Below are positions 8,243 to 14,393 of a stretch of DNA of 32,403 bases, one piece after another. The stretch covers positions 1 to 32,403 of IMG/VR virus record IMGVR_UViG_3300025669_000132; one strand, 5' to 3'. The DNA is from a virus. The position numbers and the translations under genes were made by a program. A model generated the notes under the pieces. It was not told the DNA's origin. It did not search any database and saw nothing but the letters and a program-made list of their open reading frames with translations. Position 1 is the first letter of the stretch. Each line of letters begins with the position of its first letter.

Positions 8243-10015
8243 TTATAACCAATTAAACCCTTCACTTTTCTTTTCAGAGTATTCATGTTTCCAATTATCC
8301 TTTGGATCTTTGTATTGTTCCTCTACAGGTACGTCTGAATACATCTGCCTACGACAATAGTATGTTATCGCTAACGACATAACATAGTCATCGTGTTTTC
8401 CCGGTAACGCACTAGGTTTACCAGACTTATCTTTGGCAAATGTTAGCATTTCTTGTAGCGTTTCTATATCGTAGAGAAATTCTATACTATCTCGAACTAT
8501 ACTAATCAAGTTGTTTATTATAATCGGTCTTGTAAATCTGTCAGTTCTAAATCCATACTTCTCTTGTATATCTTCTTGTATTCTATCCACGCTCTCACGT
8601 CTGTATATCATGGGATACATTAGTTCTTGTAATACTTTTATCGGGTGTGGGTCAAAGTTCATCTCTATTGCTATCAGGGCATCGTTGTAATACCTACCAA
8701 GACAATACATCTGTAATGCAAACAAATCGGAGTTGACCACACAATGATATACCGCAACTTGTCTACCGTTAGAATTATTTATAACGTGTGCTGCAAAGAA
8801 GTCAGAACCCTCACCAGATGTATCGCCACCTATTGCATAAGGGTGTCCGGTTGTAGGTTCTTCGTAAATTCGTATAATCCCATTTACATCATCAACAAAT
8901 TTAATTGTTTCATCATTGACCGATTTATCAACATTTAGTTCATATTCAAATCGACCGGTTCTATACTTGTTTATTTTAAAGAAATTTCTAAGTTTCTCTA
9001 TTCTGGCTTCAATCTTTCTGTTGTCGAATATAGGACTACCAGTAGCAATAAAAGCCTCTTCTGGGGTACTGGGATATTCTTGATGGAAGTTTTCCAATGA
9101 TAGATTACACTTATTTTTTATACACCATCTACGCCAAGTTAGTTGCTCATATGTCAAGTTGAATAACTCTTTTAGCTCTAATTCGTTTCCCCATGTTTCG
9201 TGATCAAAGTTAGTTAGTTTAAAGAAATCATATTTCATTGTACTCTTTTTATCTTCAAACCATGGTATAAAAAGTGGAATGAAATCGTTCCGTTTTACCC
9301 TATTACCGTCTACATAATCATACGCATTAGCATCATCCCAGACATCTTTGAAATAGTTATAACCCTTAGCTGTACTCTCTATGATTACGATTGAGTCCTC
9401 ATTAGGAACAGCTTGTAACAGAGATGTCATGGTTACTTCTATATCGCCAGAGAACTTAGACAGCTCGGATATGTGTAAGTAGTTTATATTATAACCGGAA
9501 CCGGCGTTAGGATTGCCAGCAGTTTCGATTAAGAACTCACTCTGTAATCCAGGATTATTAGTATTCTCGTCAATTGGTAATGAGAAATCAAACTTAGGAT
9601 TCTCTAGTATTAGTCCACGACCACGACTAGGTCTACGCATAGGTTTAGCATCGTGTGGTAAATGTTCGTAAAATGTATTAGTCATCTTATTTACAGTCTT
9701 AGCCGATTCTTCATCGTAGGATATAACCATTGCAGTCTTACCCTTTTCATGCTTGATACGAACGAAAAAATCGCCCTCAACATAAGTCGAGAACCCTTGT
9801 CGTCTGGCTTTAAGGATTACAACAAATAGAGTTTGCTTTTTAGTTCCCTTATCCCATTCGTCAATAATATCTTTTAATTTAGCCTGTGAAGAATTAATCA
9901 CAAACGGAATAACTTTAGAACTCTCTCGGTCTTTTATCTTCAGGTATTTGCTAAAATAGATATCCTTATTCTGTCTTTCGTTTATTAGCATTAATGCTTT
10001 TTCAAATTTATTCAT
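8243..10015 (-). CDS. terL: Terminase large subunit (packaging ATPase-nuclease)
   Basis: 590 residues, start supported by GGAGGAAG-ATG. ATPase domain: Walker A-like LKARRQGFST (68-77), Walker B with catalytic Glu in INYLHISE (E184), coupling motif IIESTAKG (211-218). Nuclease domain (RNase H fold): AIGGDTSGEGSD (D398), LIAIEMNF (E451) and the HDDYVMSLA motif (D542/D543). All expected acidic residues are visible. It translocates DNA through the portal and cuts concatemers. The start overlaps the TerS stop by 8 bp. Confidence 0.93.
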   Translation of the reverse strand: MNKFEKALMLINERQNKDIYFSKYLKIKDRESSKVIPFVINSSQAKLKDIIDEWDKGTKKQTLFVVILKARRQGFSTYVEGDFFVRIKHEKGKTAMVISYDEESAKTVNKMTNTFYEHLPHDAKPMRRPSRGRGLILENPKFDFSLPIDENTNNPGLQSEFLIETAGNPNAGSGYNINYLHISELSKFSGDIEVTMTSLLQAVPNEDSIVIIESTAKGYNYFKDVWDDANAYDYVDGNRVKRNDFIPLFIPWFEDKKSTMKYDFFKLTNFDHETWGNELELKELFNLTYEQLTWRRWCIKNKCNLSLENFHQEYPSTPEEAFIATGSPIFDNRKIEARIEKLRNFFKINKYRTGRFEYELNVDKSVNDETIKFVDDVNGIIRIYEEPTTGHPYAIGGDTSGEGSDFFAAHVINNSNGRQVAVYHCVVNSDLFALQMYCLGRYYNDALIAIEMNFDPHPIKVLQELMYPMIYRRESVDRIQEDIQEKYGFRTDRFTRPIIINNLISIVRDSIEFLYDIETLQEMLTFAKDKSGKPSALPGKHDDYVMSLAITYYCRRQMYSDVPVEEQYKDPKDNWKHEYSEKKSEGFNWL

Positions 10016-10526
10016 CTTCCTCCACTACGCCCTCTATTAGTTTCGGGTTCTCTCGTATCATTTGTCGTATGATCTCTTTCAGTTCTTCAGTAGGAGCTGA
10101 TTCCATCTTGACATCTACCTTCATACTCTTTTTATTTATATCTATTGTTTTCCTATCCTCTACTAATCCTGCTAGTTTTAGTATTCCCATTCGGTCGCTA
10201 TTATTAGCTGCCCCATTAACAGCAAACTTGTGCATAGCTTTAACTACTGACGGAACCATACCTTGTAATCCGTTCATAAATAGCTGTTGATAGGCTCTAA
10301 TAAATCCAGGCTTGTTCATAGCTCTAACATAAGTAGACCTAGACACACCAGCCACATCGGCTATCTTTTGGTGCATAGCCATATCAGCATAGTCTGGATT
10401 CAGCAAAGCCTCAAGCAATAACTGTTCCCTTTCTGTCGGAAAATATACCTTATCTGTTCCGTATTCAACACGATTATACTGCTCCTGAATAGTTTCAGGA
10501 ACTTCTATAGCTAAGCTTTTAGCCAT
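10008..10526 (-). CDS. terS: Terminase small subunit
   Basis: 172 residues. Residues about 30-75 contain a helix-turn-helix (REQLLLEALLNPDYADMAMH, then KIADVAGVSRSTYVRAMNKP) typical of TerS DNA recognition. A helical oligomerisation region follows, then an acidic tail (GVVEEDE) that could contact TerL. It is encoded immediately before and overlapping terL. It should recognise the packaging initiation site, which is not identifiable here. Confidence 0.85.
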   Translation of the reverse strand: MAKSLAIEVPETIQEQYNRVEYGTDKVYFPTEREQLLLEALLNPDYADMAMHQKIADVAGVSRSTYVRAMNKPGFIRAYQQLFMNGLQGMVPSVVKAMHKFAVNGAANNSDRMGILKLAGLVEDRKTIDINKKSMKVDVKMESAPTEELKEIIRQMIRENPKLIEGVVEEDE

Positions 10527-10770
10527 CTATACCCACCCCAGTTCCAAATAGATAAGATTTTAGCTCTGATCTAAGCACAGGATATTTTAAAACTATTGCC
10601 TGTATTTTCTCTTTTGGTAATGTAAACAATCTGTCCAAAGTGTTTTGCTTTTCCACGTTATTCCGTTCAATAGACTTATAAAATACACAGTTTTCCATAT
10701 CGCACCTTTCTAAAATGGTACACTCACATACGTATTCTCCCATTCCTGCACATTTACTAGTTTGTTCCAT
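10519..10770 (-). CDS. Small Cys-rich protein preceding TerS
   Basis: 83 residues from the ATG at 10770, chosen because AAGGAGATTAGAA-ATG matches a strong ribosome binding site; longer in-frame versions overlap the preceding gene without one. The N-terminus has five cysteines in about 22 residues (KCAGMGEYVCECTILERC then ENC), possibly metal-binding. The rest is helical and charged. It overlaps the TerS start by 8 bp. Function unknown. Confidence 0.6.
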   Translation of the reverse strand: MEQTSKCAGMGEYVCECTILERCDMENCVFYKSIERNNVEKQNTLDRLFTLPKEKIQAIVLKYPVLRSELKSYLFGTGVGIDG

Positions 10771-10933
10771 TTCTAATCTCCTTATCTGCATATCTTCTTT
10801 GGTTATCTGCCTTTCTTCTGATCGAATCATGTAGTTTATCCCAATTCTTTCTCTTCTCAATCCGTTTACACTCAGCCTCGACCGAGTCTAGTTTGGCTCT
10901 GATATCGGATTTGGCTTGTTCTAAATTAGTCAT
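10757..10933 (-). CDS. Small charged helical protein, unknown function
   Basis: 58 residues from the ATG at 10933, with AAGGAGAGATT-ATG upstream. Highly charged and helical (EQAKSDIRAKLDSVEAECKR), with a basic C-terminus. It is the first gene of the packaging block and overlaps the next gene by 14 bp. No known family recognised. Confidence 0.6.
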   Translation of the reverse strand: MTNLEQAKSDIRAKLDSVEAECKRIEKRKNWDKLHDSIRRKADNQRRYADKEIRNGTN

Positions 10934-10986
10934 AATCTCTCCTTTTTGATACACTCACAAGTGCATAATGTACAATGATAACTTAT

Positions 10987-11022
10987 TCTTGTCGCTAATA
11001 GTATACAGTATTTCGGACAAGA
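10987..11022. repeat. Inverted repeat upstream of the packaging block
   Basis: TCTTGTC (10987-10993) and GACAAGA (11016-11022) are perfect 7-bp arms. The 22-nt spacer contains a second, nested near-palindrome around GTATAC. It lies between the tRNA-like element and the first packaging gene, so an operator or RNA hairpin is plausible. No T-tract follows on the minus strand, arguing against a terminator. Confidence 0.4.
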
Positions 11023-11032
11023 TATATTGAAT

Positions 11033-11144
11033 TTGGCAGGTTGGGATTTGAACCCAACATCATGGTTACTGTGGGAACTACTCCGACCCACTCGTTCACC
11101 ACACATTATTATCTTAAGCGTCTGTATCCCCAGACTGCTGCCAA
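11033..11144 (-). tRNA. tRNA-like element: canonical T-arm and acceptor, atypical middle (not a normal tRNA)
   Basis: On the minus strand GTTGGG-TTCAAAT-CCCAAC is a perfect T-arm with a canonical T-loop, followed at once by CTGCCAA. The 5' partner TTGGCAG occurs at 11138-11144, giving a perfect 7-8 bp acceptor stem. Two bases later comes a 5-bp hairpin (GTCTG/CAGAC) in the D-arm position. Between it and the T-arm, instead of an anticodon arm, is a 9-bp hairpin with one bulged T (TGTGG-T-GAAC / GTTCCCACA) and a 15-nt loop. At 112 nt with no recognisable anticodon it is not a normal tRNA. Its 5' third overlaps the last codons of the 11114-11443 gene. Alternative: only the 3' half is real, i.e. 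a tRNA fragment such as an attachment-site core. Confidence 0.4.
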
Positions 11145-11443
11145 AAAGCTTGGCATTCTACAGGTTCATATGTTTTTGCAAAAATGTCTGGTTTACATGG
11201 ATAAAACTTGCCATTGATTCCTTTAATAATAAAATCTCCTTCTTTAGCAATCATTACGCCATCAAGCGTTGGAATCTTAGCACCCATGGTATCACTCCAG
11301 GTTTCACTATCATATGGAACCCCATTCTTATCAATATAACAACCTTTAAATCCTTTTACTGTTACAAAATCACACACCTCATTCCACGTATCCCATCCCA
11401 ATTTTATAGCCTCAATTACTACTGTTCTCTTTCTGTATTTCAT
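11114..11443 (-). CDS. Phage early protein, paralogue of the gene at 26721
   Basis: 109 residues from the ATG at 11443 (AAAGGGGATATT-ATG upstream). It begins [14 protein letters not shown] and ends with [20 protein letters not shown] then FAKTYE, a conserved small phage family of unknown function. A clear paralogue lies at 26721-27014 ([35 protein letters not shown]). This copy has a 14-residue C-terminal extension ([14 protein letters not shown]...), encoded by the 5' part of the tRNA-like element, that the paralogue lacks. It is isolated from its relatives, on the other strand, next to the control region. Confidence 0.75.
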   Translation of the reverse strand: [109 protein letters not shown]

Positions 11444-11530
11444 AATATCCCCTTTATGCCAAAAATTTATCACCATACTAACTCATAAGTATTGTTATTT
11501 AAATATGTTCGTGCCGTTTTTAAAGTAATG

Positions 11531-11560
11531 CCAAATCCACTACCAAATCTAGTCCAAATC
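11531..11560. repeat. Three phased CCAAATC direct repeats
   Basis: CCAAATC occurs at 11531-11537, 11543-11549 and 11554-11560, with periods of 12 and 11 bp, close to one helical turn. The repeats lie between the 24-residue peptide gene and the 11443 start, on the same transcript as the strong promoter. They could be a protein-binding iteron set. Confidence 0.4.
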
Positions 11561-11621
11561 ACGTAACTGTCTTATATAACATACAAATAGTCCGATTTAG
11601 TCTAATTTGTCTTACATAAAC

Positions 11622-11696
11622 TCATATGTATCGGTCATCAACATATACGTATATAATCAAAATTGTTAATAATGCCAGTAGTAATATAACTAACAT
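11622..11696 (-). CDS. 24-residue hydrophobic peptide under a consensus promoter
   Basis: ATG at 11696, stop TGA at 11622-11624. The peptide is MLVILLLALLTILIIYVY followed by VDDRYI: one continuous membrane helix with an acidic/basic tail. AAAGGTGGAGG lies 7 bp upstream, and a TTGACA-N17-TATAAT promoter about 30 bp upstream, leaving a 5' leader of about 20 nt. The combination strongly suggests a real, highly expressed micro-gene. Candidate roles are a membrane-acting effector (type I toxin-like or lysis/superinfection-exclusion peptide) or a leader peptide. No antisense RNA promoter was identified. Confidence 0.6.
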   Translation of the reverse strand: MLVILLLALLTILIIYVYVDDRYI

Positions 11697-11723
11697 GAAT
11701 TAGCCTCCACCTTTCCTAAATCA

Positions 11724-11752
11724 ATTATACCACCATAACTAGTTTTTGTCAA
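11724..11752 (-). promoter_or_regulatory. Near-perfect sigma-A promoter firing leftward
   Basis: TTGACA (11747-11752), a 17-bp spacer and TATAAT (11724-11729), plus an extended -10 (TGGTATAAT). This is full consensus and the strongest promoter seen in the window. It drives the 24-residue peptide and probably the 11443 gene, and may read into the packaging block. Confidence 0.85.
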
Positions 11753-11766
11753 CATAGAGTTTTATA

Positions 11767-11783
11767 ATTACAAATTTTGTAAT
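11767..11783. promoter_or_regulatory. 17-bp perfect dyad upstream of the strong leftward promoter
   Basis: ATTACAAA-T-TTTGTAAT is a perfect 8-bp-arm palindrome centred about 23 bp upstream of the -35. The size and position suit a homodimeric activator or repressor site. Confidence 0.45.
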
Positions 11784-11797
11784 CTCTCTCTGGATTA

Positions 11798-11881
11798 TTT
11801 TTGCCACCAGTATTTTTGGGATCGGATTATACCGATTCTAGGTCAGTCTGTATAAAGAAATTATTCCGCAAGTGGCAAAAA
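11798..11881. repeat. Nested inverted repeats in the control region
   Basis: TTTTTGCCAC (11798-11807) and GTGGCAAAAA (11872-11881) are perfect 10-bp arms 64 bp apart. Inside is ATCGG-ATTATA-CCGAT (11821-11836). The nested arrangement resembles origin or operator architecture; it could also fold as an RNA stem. Confidence 0.4.
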
Positions 11882-12129
11882 ATCCTTCTTCCCCTTTCTA
11901 AACACCTCGAATTCGATGCCTTTAAAACTGATTCTATTCTAGACTAGGCTGGGTATGTTATAGTGTGGTAAAAATTGGGAATTGTCTGGGGAAAATTAGG
12001 TCCATGTTAAAATGGGGCTTTTATATATATATGGGGGTACCGGGTCGAGGGGGTACGCCCTACATATCGCTTGACTTGTGCATACTCACGATAGAATCAA
12101 CATGATTATAATGTGAGTTTCATTGCACA

Positions 12130-12217
12130 CTAGCACTAACATAGCATAGTCTTTGATCAACATACCACGCATTGGAGGTAGCCGATATCGCTATCAATGT
12201 AACATAGTTAGTGTTAG
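12130..12217. repeat. Long-range 11-bp inverted repeat
   Basis: CTAGCACTAAC (12130-12140) and GTTAGTGTTAG (12207-12217) are complementary except for one position. The enclosed segment holds a GATATC-centred palindrome (about 12180-12191). Confidence 0.35.
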
Positions 12218-12410
12218 ATATGGATTGATTGGTGTTATATTGGGTTTAGCCCTGATCATATCTGATGTGCTGGTGATCTAGTCCAGGTATGCTCCAGTCC
12301 GGTATTGGTATCAATTGCCCTGATCCTGGCTGTTAGTGATAGCCGACACGCAGCAGTGGCGATTCTATACTAATACTACAACCAATCCTATAGCTAGACT
12401 ATTTCTATCG

Positions 12411-12429
12411 TCTTACAATGAGTGTAAGA
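12411..12429. promoter_or_regulatory. Perfect 7-bp dyad upstream of the rightward promoter
   Basis: TCTTACA-ATGAG-TGTAAGA. It lies 60 bp upstream of the 12490 -35 box. It is a plausible operator for a dimeric regulator, or a small RNA hairpin. Confidence 0.4.
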
Positions 12430-12489
12430 TCAAGCTAATAGCCGATTTCCAGGGATATGTTACAGTTATATTACATATTAAATTAATAC

Positions 12490-12518
12490 TTGACATTGAT
12501 ATGTAGTAGTAGTATCAT
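12490..12518 (+). promoter_or_regulatory. Rightward promoter of the small-gene operon
   Basis: TTGACA (12490-12495), 17-bp spacer, TATCAT (12513-12518). The spacer carries TAGTAGTAGTAT, which recurs with the following bases in the 18138 promoter, so the two may share a regulator. The first gene starts 43 bp downstream. Confidence 0.65.
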
Positions 12519-12560
12519 ATAACCATAAGGTAAATACAAACGAATTGAAAGGGGAACAAA

Positions 12561-12692
12561 ATGAGAATAGAAACATATTCAGATCAGAACGAATCAGACT
12601 CGGATGAAGTTAAGCGTGATAAAGAGTATTTGAATAAGTTGGTAGCAGCAAATAAGGCAATGATAGAATATATCAAAAATAATAAGGTTTAG
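12561..12692 (+). CDS. 43-residue acidic/charged peptide, first gene of the right operon
   Basis: ATG at 12561 preceded by GAAAGGGGAACAAA; stop TAG at 12690-12692. The sequence MRIETYSDQNESDSDEVKRD continues into a helical half ending KAMIEYIKNNKV. No known family is recognised. A good ribosome binding site and a promoter 43 bp upstream support it as real. It is probably an early host-interaction peptide of unknown role. Confidence 0.6.
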   Translation: MRIETYSDQNESDSDEVKRDKEYLNKLVAANKAMIEYIKNNKV

Positions 12693-12785
12693 CCATTACC
12701 AATACTACAGCCAAAAAGGTTTATATCCGGATTTCCTTACGACAAACAAAAAGTCTAGTCCAATGTAGCACAAAATAAATTATAT

Positions 12786-12798
12786 TGGCTTTAAGCCA
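12786..12798. repeat. Short palindrome before the 82-residue gene
   Basis: TGGCTT-T-AAGCCA is a perfect 6-bp dyad, 14 bp before the start codon at 12813. It may gate translation or bind a regulator; the loop is too small for a stable RNA hairpin unless the stem opens. Confidence 0.3.
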
Positions 12799-12812
12799 GA
12801 AAGCGAGATGTT

Positions 12813-13061
12813 ATGAAAGAATTATATAGCGGATGGAAAAACAGATCAACATGGAATGTATCACTATGGATCAATAATGATGAGCAACTTTATAGGATGG
12901 CTGTTGAGTTTATGAAAAATTATAAAGGTAAAAAACCATATTATAATTTTGTAAAAGCTAATTGGATGGAGAACGATACAACTCAGGACAATATCAAATG
13001 GTTATCAACTAAGCTGGATTATAAAGCACTAAATGAAATGATGTTTGAATTAGTAGGATAA
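12813..13061 (+). CDS. Small conserved phage protein (WKNRSTWNVSLWINND type)
   Basis: 82 residues. The N-terminal GWKNRSTWNVSLWINNDEQL motif is one I recognise from many small phage and plasmid proteins of unknown function, in which a Trp-rich N-terminus precedes a helical body (LYRMAVEFMKNYK). The ribosome binding site is weak (GCGAG) and a short palindrome precedes it, so expression may be regulated. No catalytic residues are evident. Confidence 0.75.
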   Translation: MKELYSGWKNRSTWNVSLWINNDEQLYRMAVEFMKNYKGKKPYYNFVKANWMENDTTQDNIKWLSTKLDYKALNEMMFELVG

Positions 13062-13076
13062 AACTATACCAGACAA

Positions 13077-13095
13077 GGGCGGCTTGAAACCGCCC
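13077..13095 (+). other. G+C-rich intergenic hairpin
   Basis: GGGCGG-CTTGAAA-CCGCCC, a perfect 6-bp stem, lies between the 82- and 54-residue genes. No T-tract follows, so it is more likely an mRNA processing or stability element than a terminator. Confidence 0.4.
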
Positions 13096-13109
13096 GGAAA
13101 GGATCTAAA

Positions 13110-13274
13110 ATGTTTAAATTAGAATTCGTTACAGAGGACAAGGACTTCGCAACTGAAGTAGCGGCAATTAAGAGAGTATTAAGGATCATCGCAAATGATC
13201 TGGACAATGGAGAAACGGAAGGAATAGCCAAGGATTCAAACGGAAACTATATAGGATCATGGGAAATAGCATGA
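13110..13274 (+). CDS. 54-residue protein, unknown function
   Basis: ATG at 13110 with AAAGGA six bases upstream; stop TGA at 13272-13274. The sequence begins MFKLEFVTEDKDFATEVAAI and ends GNYIGSWEIA: a beta strand, a helix (KRVLRIIANDL) and two short strands, which resembles a compact alpha/beta fold. It overlaps the next start by 4 bp. Confidence 0.6.
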   Translation: MFKLEFVTEDKDFATEVAAIKRVLRIIANDLDNGETEGIAKDSNGNYIGSWEIA

Positions 13275-13405
13275 AACTATACCAGCTTAAACAGATCATA
13301 GCCAAGCATAATTATATATCGTTCCTGTTGGGTCTAATTCTAGCAGGATCGGTTACTATTGGTATAATAAAGGTGCTAGAATGGGTTTTTGCTAGTCTGA
13401 TATAG
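13271..13405 (+). CDS. 44-residue single-pass membrane peptide
   Basis: ATG at 13271 overlaps the upstream stop (ATGA); stop TAG at 13403-13405. A basic N-terminus (MKLYQLKQIIAKHNYI) precedes one hydrophobic helix (SFLLGLILAGSVTIGIIKVL). It is the last gene of the small operon, with its stop codon inside the terminator hairpin. Function unknown. Confidence 0.55.
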   Translation: MKLYQLKQIIAKHNYISFLLGLILAGSVTIGIIKVLEWVFASLI

Positions 13406-13415
13406 GCTAGCTTTT
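13391..13415 (+). terminator. Intrinsic terminator overlapping a stop codon
   Basis: GCTAGTCT (13391-13398) and AGGCTAGC (13404-13411) form an 8-bp stem with one G-T wobble around GATAT, followed by TTTT. The TAG stop of the 44-residue gene lies at the loop-stem boundary, so ribosomes finishing that gene would disrupt the hairpin. It could therefore be translation-sensitive. Confidence 0.55.
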
Positions 13416-13424
13416 ACTTTAGTG

Positions 13425-13469
13425 TGGTAAAGTGGTACAGTGGTAAAGCGATACAGTGGTAAAGTATAG
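13425..13469. repeat. Iteron-like 16-bp tandem repeats
   Basis: TGGTAAAGTGGTACAG (13425-13440), TGGTAAAGCGATACAG (13441-13456) and a partial third copy TGGTAAAGTATAG (13457-13469). There are two mismatches between the full units. The 16-bp period and position just past an operon end suit protein-binding iterons. Confidence 0.55.
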
Positions 13470-13482
13470 TGAAAACTACTCA

Positions 13483-13499
13483 TTGACCACTCTGGTCAA
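13483..13499. promoter_or_regulatory. Perfect 6-bp dyad next to the 16-bp repeats
   Basis: TTGACC-ACTCT-GGTCAA. Possible operator or hairpin; no promoter elements at suitable spacing were found. Confidence 0.3.
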
Positions 13500-13840
13500 C
13501 ACTCCCATTTATTCCCATACTCCTAAACGCCCATAACCGGTTCAGTTCCAGCCATATTCACGCAACTTTCAGCTATAACTGGCTTTATTCTCTTATTAAA
13601 TCTTTCTAATTCGGATTTTGTCAATTATTAGTTGGTGTATCATTGTTTTATATTACCTCATATCAGATAGGACACAGTCGGCTCATTTACGCATTTAATT
13701 ATCCTAGTATAGAATTGTATCACTTTTAGTATCTGATTGATTTTTGATGCCATTCTGACCCTTCTGGGCATATGTATCTATTCAATCTCTTTTAGTCTGT
13801 TCCCAGTATGATTTCAAAAGTATATAGGACACACATATTT

Positions 13841-14104
13841 TTATAAGCCTTTAACGAGGTTGTCCATATCCATTTTTTTGGCATACTCTTTTTTCTTTTC
13901 CTGGTTCTGTTCATGAATTGATGATCCTTCACCTTTAAAGCCAACCTCCATAAGATACCTATGCAGATCGCCCTGTGTCTTGATTGGTTCCCTTCCCTTT
14001 TGGTTCTGGTAAAACTTCCAATCGAAATACTTTTTAGCCAAATCGATTTCAGGCAGCAACTGGTATGGCATTGGTTTATGGTTCTTAGGTTTATTCTCCA
14101 TCAT
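13841..14104 (-). CDS. Last gene of the replication operon, unknown function
   Basis: 87 residues from the ATG at 14104 (AGAGG six bases upstream; an ATG two codons earlier would leave no spacing). It begins MMENKPKNHKPMPYQLLPEI and is Lys-rich throughout. It contains DLHRYLMEVGFKGEGSSIHE. It overlaps the upstream gene by 14 bp. No family is recognised; operon position suggests an accessory replication or regulatory role. Confidence 0.6.
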   Translation of the reverse strand: MMENKPKNHKPMPYQLLPEIDLAKKYFDWKFYQNQKGREPIKTQGDLHRYLMEVGFKGEGSSIHEQNQEKKKEYAKKMDMDNLVKGL

Positions 14105-14393
14105 TGACATCCTCTATTTCTGCAAGTTTACATTTGTCAGTTCTCAACATTCCAACACACCCACTTTCTCCTACGCTCCATGATGTTGTTCCCACAGGAT
14201 AAAAAGAAACCCAGCCACTTTCAAAACTCTTGAAATGTCTTTTATTGAATCCCCCATTGATATTAGCCGTCAATATCGGAGTATCCACCTTGACCTTTGT
14301 CCAGTCTGTAACCTTTTTCACTTCACCTGCATCATTTGCATATTTGCCACCATTCTTTTTACACTCTACACACGCTTGTACAAAATTCATCAT
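14091..14393 (-). CDS. Small protein of unknown function in the replication operon
   Basis: 100 residues, start supported by AAAGGAGATTGA-ATG and an ATGA overlap with the upstream gene. Two cysteines lie near the N-terminus (ACVECKKNGG) and two near the C-terminus (SGCVGMLRTDKCK), possibly a zinc site. The middle has a beta-rich, aromatic segment (FESGWVSFYPVGTTSWSVGE). I do not recognise a family. Confidence 0.65.
   Translation of the reverse strand: MMNFVQACVECKKNGGKYANDAGEVKKVTDWTKVKVDTPILTANINGGFNKRHFKSFESGWVSFYPVGTTSWSVGESGCVGMLRTDKCKLAEIEDVNDGE

Larger units (their letters stand above)
11884..12489. other. Non-coding control region, candidate origin or switch region
   Basis: No ORF with a ribosome binding site was found on either strand. 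Contents: TCGAATTCGA palindrome (11907-11916); AGTGTGGTAA motif (11962-11971); an alternating T/A run followed by two GGGGGTAC direct repeats (12033-12040, 12049-12056); an ACTCAC/GTGAGT plus GTGCA/TGCAC imperfect dyad (12078-12128); an 11-bp inverted repeat with one mismatch (12130-12140 / 12207-12217); three TAGCCGA copies (12179, 12340, 12439); two GCCCTGATC copies; and a perfect TCTTACA/TGTAAGA hairpin (12411-12429). The density of repeats is compatible with an origin or regulatory hub, but no known origin consensus is recognisable. Confidence 0.4.
13416..13840. other. Non-coding convergent intergenic zone
   Basis: This separates the rightward small-gene operon from the end of the leftward replication operon. 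It holds tandem 16-bp repeats (13425-13469) and a TTGACC-ACTCT-GGTCAA dyad (13483-13499). The remainder is A+T-rich with no ORF that has a ribosome binding site. I found no convincing terminator for the leftward operon; ATGCC/GGCAT near 13750 is too weak. Confidence 0.5.

Noticed and set aside
11027-11488. 153-codon plus-strand ORF
   Set aside because: Antisense to a gene with a recognisable family and to the tRNA-like element; no ribosome binding site.
12071-12112. Rightward promoter TTGACT...TAGAAT or TATAAT
   Set aside because: Spacing is 15 bp for TAGAAT, and the TATAAT has no -35 at 16-18 bp; no gene follows.
13740-13790. Terminator for the leftward replication operon (ATGCC/GGCAT)
   Set aside because: Stem of only 5 bp with a long loop and no clear T-tract in the minus direction.
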